A stretch of 64,000 nt of DNA from Jeotgalibacillus malaysiensis (lineage in GTDB: Bacteria; Bacillota; Bacilli; Bacillales; Jeotgalibacillaceae): positions 3,208,501 to 3,272,500 of the forward strand of contig CP009416.1 of assembly GCA_000818095.1 (NCBI GenBank), given 5' to 3'. Shown here one piece after another: positions 54,356-63,307 of the stretch (positions are counted from its first letter, which is position 1; every line of letters starts with the position of its first letter). A program made the translations under genes and the position numbers. Below the pieces are notes generated by a model. The model did no database searches and was not told the origin of the DNA. It saw only the letters and a program-made list of their open reading frames with translations.

Positions 54356-55342
54356 ATGAAGCTTGGTATTTTAGATCAGGTCCCGATGCCTCAGGGAACA
54401 CAACCGACAGATGTTTTAACTCACACAGTCGAATTAGCTCAATTTGCTGAACAGCTGGGATATAGCCGTTACTGGCTTGCTGAGCATCACAATACAAACG
54501 GATTACTAAGTGCAGCTCCGGAAATTCTGATGACACGGATTGCTTCAGCTACTGAATCAATTCGTGTTGGGTCCGGCGGTGTACTTTTACCGCAATACAG
54601 TCCTTTAAAGGTTGCAGAAACATTTAAAACAATGGAAGCTTTATTCCCAGGTCGCGTTGACCTCGGTGTCGGAAGATCTCCCGGCGGCACAGAGCGCACT
54701 CGCGCAGCATTAACTGACAGCCGGGAGAGTATGATGGGTGCATTTCCCCGACACCTGGATGAATTACATGGATTTATGCATAATCAGCTGCCTAAGCAGC
54801 ATGAATACAGAATGGTGAAGGTTACACCAAGGACAGGCAGCGCTCCCCCGATGTGGGTGCTCGGCCTCTCTCCCCGCAGCGCAAAGCTTGCAGCAGAACG
54901 CGGTCTTGGTCTGACTTTTGGCCATTTCATCAATCCTGATAAATGGGAAGAAACACTGCGCACATACCGTGAGCATTTCAAGCCAGGTCAATTTAATGAA
55001 CCTGCTGTTAACGTGACGGTATTCGTTGTATGTGCCGAAACGCAGGAAGAAGCTGAACGGCTGGCACTGACACAGGATATGTGGCTGCTCGGGATTGAAA
55101 AAGGAGATTCACAGGTTCATTCTCCTGAGATTTTAAAAGATCGCAGACTCACTACTGGTGACCTTGAAAAAATCCGCCATAACCGCAGAAGAATGATCGT
55201 TGGAACACCCGAGAAAATAAAAGCTTCTCTTGAAGAGCTTAGTGAACGTTATCAGACGGATGACTTTTTATTGATCACAAATATACATTCCCACGAGAAT
55301 AAGAAGAAATCCTACGAACTTATTGCCCGGGAAATCCTGTGA
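54356..55342 (+). CDS. Luciferase-like (LLM class) flavin-dependent oxidoreductase
   Basis: The 328-residue TIM-barrel protein starts KLGILDQVPMPQG and has SRYWLAEHHNTNGLLSAAPE, ESIRVGSGGVLLPQYSPLKVAE and the FMN-binding LGVGRSPGGTERTR. It belongs to the bacterial luciferase-alpha-like monooxygenases. GAGGAGG precedes the ATG. The physiological substrate is unknown. Confidence 0.92.
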   Translation: MKLGILDQVPMPQGTQPTDVLTHTVELAQFAEQLGYSRYWLAEHHNTNGLLSAAPEILMTRIASATESIRVGSGGVLLPQYSPLKVAETFKTMEALFPGRVDLGVGRSPGGTERTRAALTDSRESMMGAFPRHLDELHGFMHNQLPKQHEYRMVKVTPRTGSAPPMWVLGLSPRSAKLAAERGLGLTFGHFINPDKWEETLRTYREHFKPGQFNEPAVNVTVFVVCAETQEEAERLALTQDMWLLGIEKGDSQVHSPEILKDRRLTTGDLEKIRHNRRRMIVGTPEKIKASLEELSERYQTDDFLLITNIHSHENKKKSYELIAREIL

Positions 55343-55364
55343 ACCGCCTTCATGGCGGTTTTTC
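55342..55364 (+). terminator. Terminator after the luciferase-like gene
   Basis: AACCGCC/GGCGGTT stem with a 5-nt loop followed by TTT, directly after the stop codon. Confidence 0.85.
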
Positions 55365-55484
55365 TATGGGATCTATACAACTGCCCATTAATTTTATATA
55401 TTTTCCATATTAAAGTTGCTATTATAGTAAAATATAACTATAATCATGATATAAAAGAATTACTTATCAAAGGGGGATGAGTAA

Positions 55485-56968
55485 ATGTACTGTCAAAAAT
55501 GCGGGAGCTCCATCGGTACAGATGCTAAATTTTGTGGCGGATGCGGGATACGAACGACTAAAAAAGCAAACCCATTTCTTGTAGCAGCGGTCATTTTTTC
55601 AGCTTAATCGCTTCAGGCGTTTTATACTTTGTCGGACTTGAATACATAGCCGGTCAGAAAATAAAAGATCCACCAGTAGAAGTAGCTGTGATTGAAAAAG
55701 AACAGGAATCTGAAAACGAAAAAATAATTGAAACAGCCGCTGTTAAGAAAGAGACAGTACAGGAAAAAGTGATTGTTCAATCTCAAAGTGAGGATCGTGA
55801 AGTAGCTGACATCATTGAAGATGCCCAGACCCGCGTATATACCATTTTCAGTGATTATGGTCAGGGTTCAGGATTTCTCATTAACGAGCAGGGCGATATC
55901 ATGACCAATGCCCACGTTGTTGAAGGCAGCTTATACGTAACTGTAAAAGATTCTAACGGCACGGAATACGACGGCCAACTAATCGGTTATAGCAATGATA
56001 TTGATCTGGCGATTATCAGGGTTCCATCTCTGGCAGGCACTACGCCTCTCCCGCTTGAATTACAAGAGAAATCAGCACTTGGAGATGAAGTAATTGCCCT
56101 TGGCAGCCCTCATGGATATGAAAATACGGCAACACTAGGAAATATAAGTGGCGTAGATCGTACATTTACAATCGATCCTCATTACTATGAAAATATTTAT
56201 CAGATCTCAGCACCCATTGCACCCGGCAGCAGCGGAGGACCGTTACTCGATCAGGCAACCGAAAAAGTAATCGGAATTAATTCTGCAAGACATGGTGAAG
56301 AAGCAACAATCGGTTTTAGTATTCCTATGTTTAAAATCACTCACCTTATGAATGAATGGGTTTCTAATCCGATGAGCGAAGATGCGATTTATGAGCTTTT
56401 TTATAATCAATATGGAAATTATTTTTACGATGATCTTTATAGCGGCGATTATTATTTTGATGGCGGTTCTTACGAAGATACTGAAGAATACTATTATTAC
56501 GATGCTTATACCGACACTTATTACTTTTATGACCCTTACGCAGGCGAGTTTTATTACTATGATGAAGAGCTCGGGGATTTTTATTATTATGACGGCGGTT
56601 ATGAGTATGAAGACTGGTATGGGGACGACACTTATTACAGTGACGAGGAATATTATGAGTATGAAGATGAGTATGATAACGATGAAGAGTACTACGAATA
56701 TGAAGACGAATACTATAGCGATGAAGAGTACTATGAATATGAAGACGAATACTATAGTGAAGATGAATATTACGAAGATGAGTACTACAGCGAAGAAGAA
56801 TATTATGAAGACGAAGACGAGTACTACAGTGATGAAGAGTACTATTCTGATGAAGAAATGGACAGTGAAGAAACCTATAATGGCAGCTCTATAGAAGATG
56901 AACCGGAATTGAACGATGAAGAAGAAAGTGATGAAACAACGGACTCAGCTTTATCTGAGGGTGCATAA
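55485..56968 (+). pseudogene. Zinc-ribbon/membrane HtrA-like serine protease with Tyr/Asp/Glu-rich tail, frameshifted
   Basis: ATG 55485 (AAAGGGGGATGA upstream) opens a frame with a double-CxxC zinc ribbon (YCQKCG and FCGGCG) and the start of a membrane helix, then stops at 55607. One extra T in the T6 run at 55594-55599 would join it to the +2 frame through the helix (SLIASGVLYFVGLEYIAGQ) into the long frame at 55688-56968. That frame holds a trypsin-like domain with His76, Asp106 and Ser182 (TNAHVV, NDIDLAII, PGSSGGP), and a tail of about 200 residues made almost only of Tyr, Asp, Glu and Ser. The whole would be one membrane-anchored protease. It may be a real mutation, a homopolymer sequencing error, or a slippage site. 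Confidence 0.75.
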
Positions 56969-56972
56969 TCTA

Positions 56973-57012
56973 AAGACCCCCAAAACCGCACAGGCGATTT
57001 CGGGGGTTTTCA
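56973..57012. terminator. Bidirectional terminator between protease and nuclease genes
   Basis: GACCCCC and GGGGGTTTTC arms with an inner CCG/CGG pairing, between converging genes. Confidence 0.82.
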
Positions 57013-60000
57013 TTATGATGCTTTCTTGCCTTTACCTTTGCCCTTACCAGGCTTTTCATTTTCAAGCTCAATTTCGTTTCCATCTGTGTCATAAAGCATG
57101 ACGCCGGATTTCTTTGCAGATCCGCGAAGCTCAAGCTTCTGGATGTTTTCTGCTCCGTTGATGACTTCAACGTTTTTGTGCTGGACAACAACTGTTTTCA
57201 CTTCATTTCCTTCAAAATCATATGCTGCACCCGCATTCTTTGCGTGAAGATTAACTTCAAGATCTTCAAGTCCTTCACCTTCAAAGCTTACGTTTGTACC
57301 GCGAACCATAATCTTATCTGCGTCCATACCTTTTTCAGCCACGATGTGCACATCGTCTTCAAAGATATTCACTTTCTTTTGCTTAAAGTCAGCTAAGTTA
57401 ATTACTTTCTTTTCAGGCTGTGGTTCTTCAGTTTCGAAGCTGATCTGTGCCAACAGCGGATCGTGGTCAGATGCGCGTCCATGTACTTCCATAAAGTCAG
57501 AGTTGATATGAACAATATCAAATACTGTCTGGTCTGCCAGGTTGTTACTCACAAGAATGTGGTCAAGTACCTGTGCATTGCCTTCATAGTTGTAAGTGTA
57601 ACGCTCTTCTTTTTCCACTCCGTCAATCAGGTTTGTCAGCTCTTCACCCTTCAGTGCTTCAAGTGGTGCTGAGAATTCAAAGTCGTTCATATCACCAGCG
57701 ACTACAATGTTTGCATCAGGCGTCTGTGACTGTACGTCCTGTACAAAGCTATTGATGATTGTTGCAAGTTCTACACGCTCAGCTTCACTGCCAAGGAATG
57801 GCGGCTGATTTTGACCGAATAGCGGCTGGTCTCCACCTTTAGAATTCAGGTGAGTACCAACTACAATCACTTCTTCACCGTTAAATTCGAATTCAGCTAC
57901 AACCGGCTTACGCGTGTTAGGGAATTCTGATGGTGCAATTCGTCCAGGGTTCAGCGTCAGTTCGCCGTCCACTACATCGATTGCATCATTTGCTCCACCC
58001 TGCTCTCCTTCAGTCAGTTGAACGCGCTCAGGGTTGTAAAGGAAGCCGTTACGGATGTTTCCGCCTGGCTGTCCGCCGTCCTGCTTATCTTCAGGAATCA
58101 CCTCAGTATAAGCATATTCAGGACCGCCAAGTGCGATAATGTCATTGATCAGGCGCTGATAGCTTCCCTCACCTGAAACTGTACCATCATCAGTTGGACC
58201 ATTTGTATCCTGCACCTCTGTCAGTGCAATGATATCCGGTGATCCAAGGTCATTAATAAATGAATCTGCAATACGCTGTGCTTTTTCATCACTTGTATTT
58301 GAAACATTCGCTGAGAAATTCTCAATGTTATAAGAAGCAATCGTCAGCTCATCTTCTTTGTATTCAATTGTTGTAGAGTCAGGTTCAAGCCCGCCATCTG
58401 TAAATTCAGGCAGCTGACCTTTACCTGCAAGCACTTTATACTTACCAAAGCCATAGCTCATTACACCAATTGCTGAGGTTGTCAGCTCATCACCTGTTTT
58501 GACAACAAAGTCTTCGTCATCTACATCGATAAATACACGCTCTGGATTAAAGTCATCAGGCTTTACGATTGCTCCGCCTGCCTGCGTATACACTTCATCT
58601 CCCTTATTCGGAAGCACAGCGATTTCACCGTACTTCTGAGGACCGCTCGCTGTACCGTCAGCTACCTCAACGCGCATACCTTCAATGCTTTCATAAAAAT
58701 CAATGCCATCTTCTTCAGGGTCAAATTGTGCAAAGTTGTCATTATCGATCACTTCAGTCGGTACTTCAATTCCGTTTTCCCCGCCAATCACGACCGGTTC
58801 AGGAAGCTCAAGACCTGATGCGATTTCATTAATGTTTGTTGATTCGATCTGTGTAACCGGAAGATCCGTTTCAGCTCTTTCAGCGTAACCTTCCACATAA
58901 TATTCAAGCACCGTTCCGCTTACTTCTACGTGATCTCCTTCAGATAGTCCGTGGTTTCTCTGATAAACAAGGATTCCTTCTGACGTACGCGGATCATCAT
59001 CCGGTGTCAGTGACTGCATGTAGAAGCTGCTGCCATTTACAACGTAAGTAACAACGCCTTCCACGTTTGGAACAGAAAGTCCTTCATAAGGCGAGAAGTG
59101 TTCCGCTGCCTGGATATCATGAATCTCAATATCGTCTGTCTGAATGACATAGCTGAATTCCGCTACATCACTTGCTGTCATACCATCTTTTACAGCTACA
59201 GCTTTAAGATCAGTGTTTTCAGTGATCGTTACGCCACCTTCATAAAGTGTGCTATCTTCAGTCGGCTCAGAGCCGTCAGTTGTGTAATAAATGGATGCAC
59301 CTTCAGTTTCAGTTGAAAGTGTAACCGTGCCGCCTTCTTCTACAAACCCGCCTGCAGGGTCAGCCTTAACCGGGCGAACCTGATTTGTATCAAAAATAAT
59401 ATCGTCTGTTGAACGTGGAACGAGTTGATAAGTCCCTCTGAATTCACCTACTACGCCATTTACGACTTCATACGTACGGCCAGTTTGGATCTCCATATCT
59501 GTTGCCGGACGAATCACAATCTCATTTCCAAATTCATCTGTTCCATAATAATTACCGCTGCCTGAAGAAGCGATATTCACATTTGAAACAGTCACAAGTG
59601 TTCCTTCAAGCGCTTCACTTAAGCCCGTTTCAGGAACCTGCTGCGGTGCCGGCGGTTCTTCCTGACCAGTCACAACAACACTATCAGCCTCAGCTGCGAT
59701 TTGTGCCAGTCCATTGTAATCCTGAAGCTCACCGTATACAGAAATGATATCGCCAGGGGCAACGTCTGCTGTTGATCTGACAACAATACCAGTTCCTGCA
59801 TTCTGCATGTAAATGTTGTTTGCGCCACCCTGGTTAAATACAGCACTTACTGTACCAGTCGTTGACACAATCGAACCAACTTCCTGATTTCTTACATCTG
59901 CGATACTTTCTTCAGTGACAACTGAATACTCGTACGTTCTCACGTCACTGTCATCCAGCCCGTCTGCAGAAGCGTATACGTCAAATGTAATATCTTCAGT

Positions 60001-60675
60001 TAGTGTAAATGGAGCTATATAAGCTTCATACTCGCCGCCATTTTGAGAAACAAAGATCTCTGCATCAGCAGTTGACGTTGAAAACGCCACTTCTGTTCCC
60101 TCAGCTATCTGACCTGCAGGTACGCTTGACTGAACTGAAGATACTTTTGTTGGATCGTCGTAGGACGTCCAAGTGATGTTGTCGACAGTCAGCTGACTGT
60201 TAGATCCGACTTTCTTAAATTGAAGAACAAATGGTCCTTCAACATCCAGATCGTCTAAACTATAATTTATTTTTTCACTACCAGCCGCTACATTTGGAGT
60301 AGTCCCCACCAATACATCGTTAATATAAACTTCCAGTTGACGTGGGTTGGTTGTAGTAAAATCTGCTTTTACATCTAATGATAGTGATGAAATTCCTCCG
60401 TCAATCTCAGAAGAAACTAAAACACTTCCAGCATCACGGAACATCATCCCCTTCCCATCAATCGAAGTCGATGCCCGTCCACCTGTATAATCCCAAGTCA
60501 CGCCGTTATTACCCTCAAATGAACCGTCCAGATAAGAAGATCCAGTCTGAGTCCAATTATCAAAAGTCTCTGTAAAGCTTTCTGCCGCTTTTGACACAGA
60601 TGAAAAAGGTGTCAGCAGGCTGAATACCATGACTAAAGCTACAAAAACAGCAAAGTGCTTTTTGTAAGGCTGCAT
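57013..60675 (-). CDS. Large secreted endonuclease/exonuclease/phosphatase-domain protein (extracellular nuclease)
   Basis: The 1220-residue protein has a signal peptide (KKHFAVFVALVMVFSLLTPF, cut near residue 31), then a carbohydrate-binding-like domain, two chitobiase-C-type domains (about 190-250 and 450-510), two OB-fold domains (255-345 and 530-640), and a C-terminal endonuclease/exonuclease/phosphatase domain (about 780-1090) with SYNIENFSANV, LTEVQDTNGP, VVVAGDMNDFEFS and GRASDHDPLLAQI. It ends in a basic KPGKGKGKGKKAS tail. It likely degrades extracellular DNA, giving phosphate or nucleotides, and could remodel biofilm. No sortase motif is seen. Confidence 0.9.
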   Translation of the reverse strand: MQPYKKHFAVFVALVMVFSLLTPFSSVSKAAESFTETFDNWTQTGSSYLDGSFEGNNGVTWDYTGGRASTSIDGKGMMFRDAGSVLVSSEIDGGISSLSLDVKADFTTTNPRQLEVYINDVLVGTTPNVAAGSEKINYSLDDLDVEGPFVLQFKKVGSNSQLTVDNITWTSYDDPTKVSSVQSSVPAGQIAEGTEVAFSTSTADAEIFVSQNGGEYEAYIAPFTLTEDITFDVYASADGLDDSDVRTYEYSVVTEESIADVRNQEVGSIVSTTGTVSAVFNQGGANNIYMQNAGTGIVVRSTADVAPGDIISVYGELQDYNGLAQIAAEADSVVVTGQEEPPAPQQVPETGLSEALEGTLVTVSNVNIASSGSGNYYGTDEFGNEIVIRPATDMEIQTGRTYEVVNGVVGEFRGTYQLVPRSTDDIIFDTNQVRPVKADPAGGFVEEGGTVTLSTETEGASIYYTTDGSEPTEDSTLYEGGVTITENTDLKAVAVKDGMTASDVAEFSYVIQTDDIEIHDIQAAEHFSPYEGLSVPNVEGVVTYVVNGSSFYMQSLTPDDDPRTSEGILVYQRNHGLSEGDHVEVSGTVLEYYVEGYAERAETDLPVTQIESTNINEIASGLELPEPVVIGGENGIEVPTEVIDNDNFAQFDPEEDGIDFYESIEGMRVEVADGTASGPQKYGEIAVLPNKGDEVYTQAGGAIVKPDDFNPERVFIDVDDEDFVVKTGDELTTSAIGVMSYGFGKYKVLAGKGQLPEFTDGGLEPDSTTIEYKEDELTIASYNIENFSANVSNTSDEKAQRIADSFINDLGSPDIIALTEVQDTNGPTDDGTVSGEGSYQRLINDIIALGGPEYAYTEVIPEDKQDGGQPGGNIRNGFLYNPERVQLTEGEQGGANDAIDVVDGELTLNPGRIAPSEFPNTRKPVVAEFEFNGEEVIVVGTHLNSKGGDQPLFGQNQPPFLGSEAERVELATIINSFVQDVQSQTPDANIVVAGDMNDFEFSAPLEALKGEELTNLIDGVEKEERYTYNYEGNAQVLDHILVSNNLADQTVFDIVHINSDFMEVHGRASDHDPLLAQISFETEEPQPEKKVINLADFKQKKVNIFEDDVHIVAEKGMDADKIMVRGTNVSFEGEGLEDLEVNLHAKNAGAAYDFEGNEVKTVVVQHKNVEVINGAENIQKLELRGSAKKSGVMLYDTDGNEIELENEKPGKGKGKGKKAS

Positions 60676-60943
60676 TAATGTATTACCTCCTGGTTATGTA
60701 ATCGTGCAAATTTAATACTAAAAGAAAAGTTTGGATTTCTCTACAATATTTAGAATCTTTACAAACAATTAATAAGAAAGTCCTTGTAAGCGGATTCAAA
60801 ATACATTCTTTTTACTTATGTAACATCTCCTTTTCAATTCGAATACTTTGTGTAATCTTTAAATATTTCGTAGTTACAATCCAACTTTTGGGGGTGACGA
60901 TCAAATATAACTCAATTAAAATAACAATAAGGAGGCTGATAGA

Positions 60944-61309
60944 ATGGCAGATTTAACAGCAATTATGAACTGGACATTTATCGAAGAAGTCGCAGTCCCC
61001 ACTGATCTCGAGGCACTGCTTGTTGAAGGTGAAGAAGCAAAGGTCGCATACAAAACTGTTCGTGATACTGCAGTGATCACAAACAAACGCCTGCTCATCG
61101 CCGACAAACAGGGCATTACAGGTAAGAAAGTTGAAATCTATACAATTCCTTTTAAATCGATTGATATGTATTCCTCTGAAAACGGCGGCACATTCGATCT
61201 GAATGCAGAGCTTGAGCTGTGGACACGCTCCGGACGCTTTAAGCTGAATGTGAATAAAAAAGTTGATATTAGAAAGCTTGACCGGATTTTAGCGGAAGCG
61301 ATTCTATAA
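60944..61309 (+). CDS. Bacterial PH-domain protein
   Basis: The 121-residue protein matches bacterial pleckstrin-homology domains (PF08000 type): DTAVITNKRLLIADKQG, GKKVEIYTIPFKSIDMYSSE and a C-terminal helix VDIRKLDRILAEAIL. It starts after AGGAGG. Such proteins are common singletons in bacilli, with no firm role. The gene stands alone between the nuclease and a long hairpin. Confidence 0.87.
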   Translation: MADLTAIMNWTFIEEVAVPTDLEALLVEGEEAKVAYKTVRDTAVITNKRLLIADKQGITGKKVEIYTIPFKSIDMYSSENGGTFDLNAELELWTRSGRFKLNVNKKVDIRKLDRILAEAIL

Positions 61310-61416
61310 AAATAAGCCCCGGCATCAGCCTAAAGTACAGAATATGGACTTAAATTTAAGGACTGTTGTCTCGAAATCATGTATTCACCCGCTTTCAATT
61401 CGTTATGATTATTATA

Positions 61417-61468
61417 AACAAAAAGAAAGATGACGCTCTGTTTCTTAAGCGTCATCTTTCTTTTTGTT
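61417..61468. terminator. Perfect 21-bp hairpin, bidirectional terminator
   Basis: Arms 61417-61437 and 61448-61468 are perfectly complementary over 21 bp with a 10-nt loop. A tracts and T tracts at the ends permit termination on both strands. It lies 108 nt after the PH-domain gene. Confidence 0.85.
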
Positions 61469-61491
61469 CTATCAGTGTTACTGAAAACTTA

Positions 61492-61616
61492 GGTTCATTG
61501 TAGCGGAAGGCGTGGACTCCGGGACGATTAGCGGGATAGCTGAGATCCCGCAACCGAAGGTGAGGAGGCTCAGCGACCGCCGTCCGGAAAGCCTACGCCT
61601 GGAGCGTAAATGAACC
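61492..61616. repeat. GC-rich palindromic intergenic repeat, copy 7
   Basis: Reverse-oriented copy with outer arms GGTTCATT (61492-61499) and AATGAACC (61609-61616), a perfect inverted pair unlike those of the other copies. Core GTCCGGAAAGC and GTGGACTCCGGGACG are conserved. It lies between the PH-domain gene and the TetR regulator gene. Confidence 0.9.
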
Positions 61617-61666
61617 GGCCCCTTTTAGAGACTTTTTCAGTGCCCTCGCAGCAGCCTGGGCTTATT

Positions 61667-62251
61667 TTATGATTTCTTACCAATAATGCCGTAAAAAAAT
61701 ATATTCGTAATGTCTTCAGTCAAAGGAAGAATCCGCTCGTAAATATCTTCTCGCTGCAGATAATCCTTCATCATTTGGATATAAAATAAAATCGCCTCAT
61801 CTGACAGACTTTGATCCACATACCCCTCTTTTTTTCCCTCATCAAATAACTGAATAAAATAGGGTAGCGCTTTTTCAGCATAAACCTGCTCGATATAGTT
61901 ACCTTCTTCTGCGTATTCCTTCATCAAATACTGATAAAACTCCGGATGTATATTAGTTGATACCTGTTTTTTGTTAAAAATAAGACCTTTAATTTTGTCA
62001 GGAAAACTTTTATCACTTCGGACAATCTCTTCAAATTGATTAGATGCCTGATCTACATAATAAATGAATACCTCATGAATCAGGTTATGCTTGCTTTCAA
62101 AATAATTGTAAATCGTTACTTGTGATACCTGAGCTTTTTTAGCGATATCTGCGATTGATACTTTCTGAATGCCAAGCTCACTGAACAGCTCCATTGCCGC
62201 CTGGAGAATATGCTGCTTCTTCAGTTCACGCCTTCGTTCAAAACCATTCAT
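61667..62251 (-). CDS. TetR-family transcriptional regulator
   Basis: The 194-residue protein has an N-terminal helix-turn-helix (LQAAMELFSELGIQKVSIADIAKKAQVSQVTIYNYF, key IADIAKKAQVSQVTIYNYFESK) and a variable ligand domain. It is divergent from an ABC exporter operon, with 159 nt between starts, and most likely represses it. ATG 62251 follows AGAGGTGACAGC. The gap contains repeated ATATTT/AAATAT-type dyads that could be its operator (TATGAAATATATAAACATAA region near 62358). Confidence 0.88.
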   Translation of the reverse strand: MNGFERRRELKKQHILQAAMELFSELGIQKVSIADIAKKAQVSQVTIYNYFESKHNLIHEVFIYYVDQASNQFEEIVRSDKSFPDKIKGLIFNKKQVSTNIHPEFYQYLMKEYAEEGNYIEQVYAEKALPYFIQLFDEGKKEGYVDQSLSDEAILFYIQMMKDYLQREDIYERILPLTEDITNIFFYGIIGKKS

Positions 62252-62410
62252 GCTGTCACCTCTTTTTCTCTGGCGTACTATCATTATTTTATCAAAAATA
62301 TGAAATATAACAACGAAATGGGTTCATAAAGTATTGTATTTTTGTTTAGATAGGTATATTATGAAATATATAAACATAAATATTTCATAACTTTCAAAGG
62401 AGGGTCTCTT

Positions 62411-63307
62411 ATGACCATTCTTCAAATTAACCACTTATCTAAAAGCTTTGGTAAATTCCAGGCACTGAATGATGTAAATCTTTCTATTCAAAAAGGTGAA
62501 ATTTTTGGCTTTATCGGTCCGAATGGCGCCGGGAAATCAACTACGATTCGGATACTGCTAGGAATTTTAAAGCCCACAGCAGGCAGCGCCTCTATATTCG
62601 GTATGAATGTATGGAAGGAATCTGTCGACATTCATAAACGGATTGCTTATGTGCCGGGTGATGCTAACCTCTGGCCGAACCTGACAGGCGGAGAAGTAAT
62701 TGATCTATTTTTAAAGCTGAGAGGCAGTAAAAATCCGGATAAAAAACAGGAGTTGATTGAAAAGTTTCAGCTGGACCCGACGAAGAAGTGCCGTACCTAC
62801 TCAAAGGGAAACCGTCAGAAGGTAGCACTTGTAGCTGCTTTTGCTTCAGATGCTGAACTCTTCATTCTTGATGAGCCGACTTCCGGGCTCGATCCATTAA
62901 TGGAACGTGTATTTCAGGAGTATGTACTAAAAGCAAAAGCAGAAGGAAAAAGCGTCCTGCTCTCGAGTCATATTCTTTCTGAGGTAGAGCGTCTGTGCGA
63001 CCGTGTTGCGATTATCAGGCAGGGGGAAATTATTGAATCCGGTTCACTCGATGATATGCGGCATTTAACAAGAACAAATTTAATTGTAGAAACAAAAGAG
63101 CCGCTGAATGGCATCAGGGATGTCCAGGGCGTTCATGAAGTAGTCGAAACGGAGAAAGGTACATCTTTGCAGGTAGATGCTGAAGCGCTGGATCTTGTGA
63201 TAAAAAAAGTGAGTTCACTTGGCATTCTCAGGCTTGAAAGCACCCCGCCAACACTTGAGGACCTGTTTATGCGCCACTATGAGGGGACAGGAAGTGATCG
63301 GACATGA
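62411..63307 (+). CDS. ABC transporter ATP-binding protein
   Basis: The 298-residue ATPase has Walker A GPNGAGKSTT, signature YSKGNRQKVALVAAFASD, Walker B ELFILDEPTSGLD and an H-loop LLSSHILSEVERLCD. Family context is drug, lipid or antibiotic export (ABC-2 type). AAAGGAGGG precedes the ATG. Its TGA overlaps the ATG of the permease gene. Regulation by the divergent TetR protein is likely. Confidence 0.94.
   Translation: MTILQINHLSKSFGKFQALNDVNLSIQKGEIFGFIGPNGAGKSTTIRILLGILKPTAGSASIFGMNVWKESVDIHKRIAYVPGDANLWPNLTGGEVIDLFLKLRGSKNPDKKQELIEKFQLDPTKKCRTYSKGNRQKVALVAAFASDAELFILDEPTSGLDPLMERVFQEYVLKAKAEGKSVLLSSHILSEVERLCDRVAIIRQGEIIESGSLDDMRHLTRTNLIVETKEPLNGIRDVQGVHEVVETEKGTSLQVDAEALDLVIKKVSSLGILRLESTPPTLEDLFMRHYEGTGSDRT

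Noticed and set aside
56382-56894. A 170-codon plus-strand frame rich in Met, Thr and Lys
   Set aside because: It is a shifted reading of the Tyr/Asp/Glu repeats and has no ribosome binding site; low-complexity repeats often leave alternative frames open.
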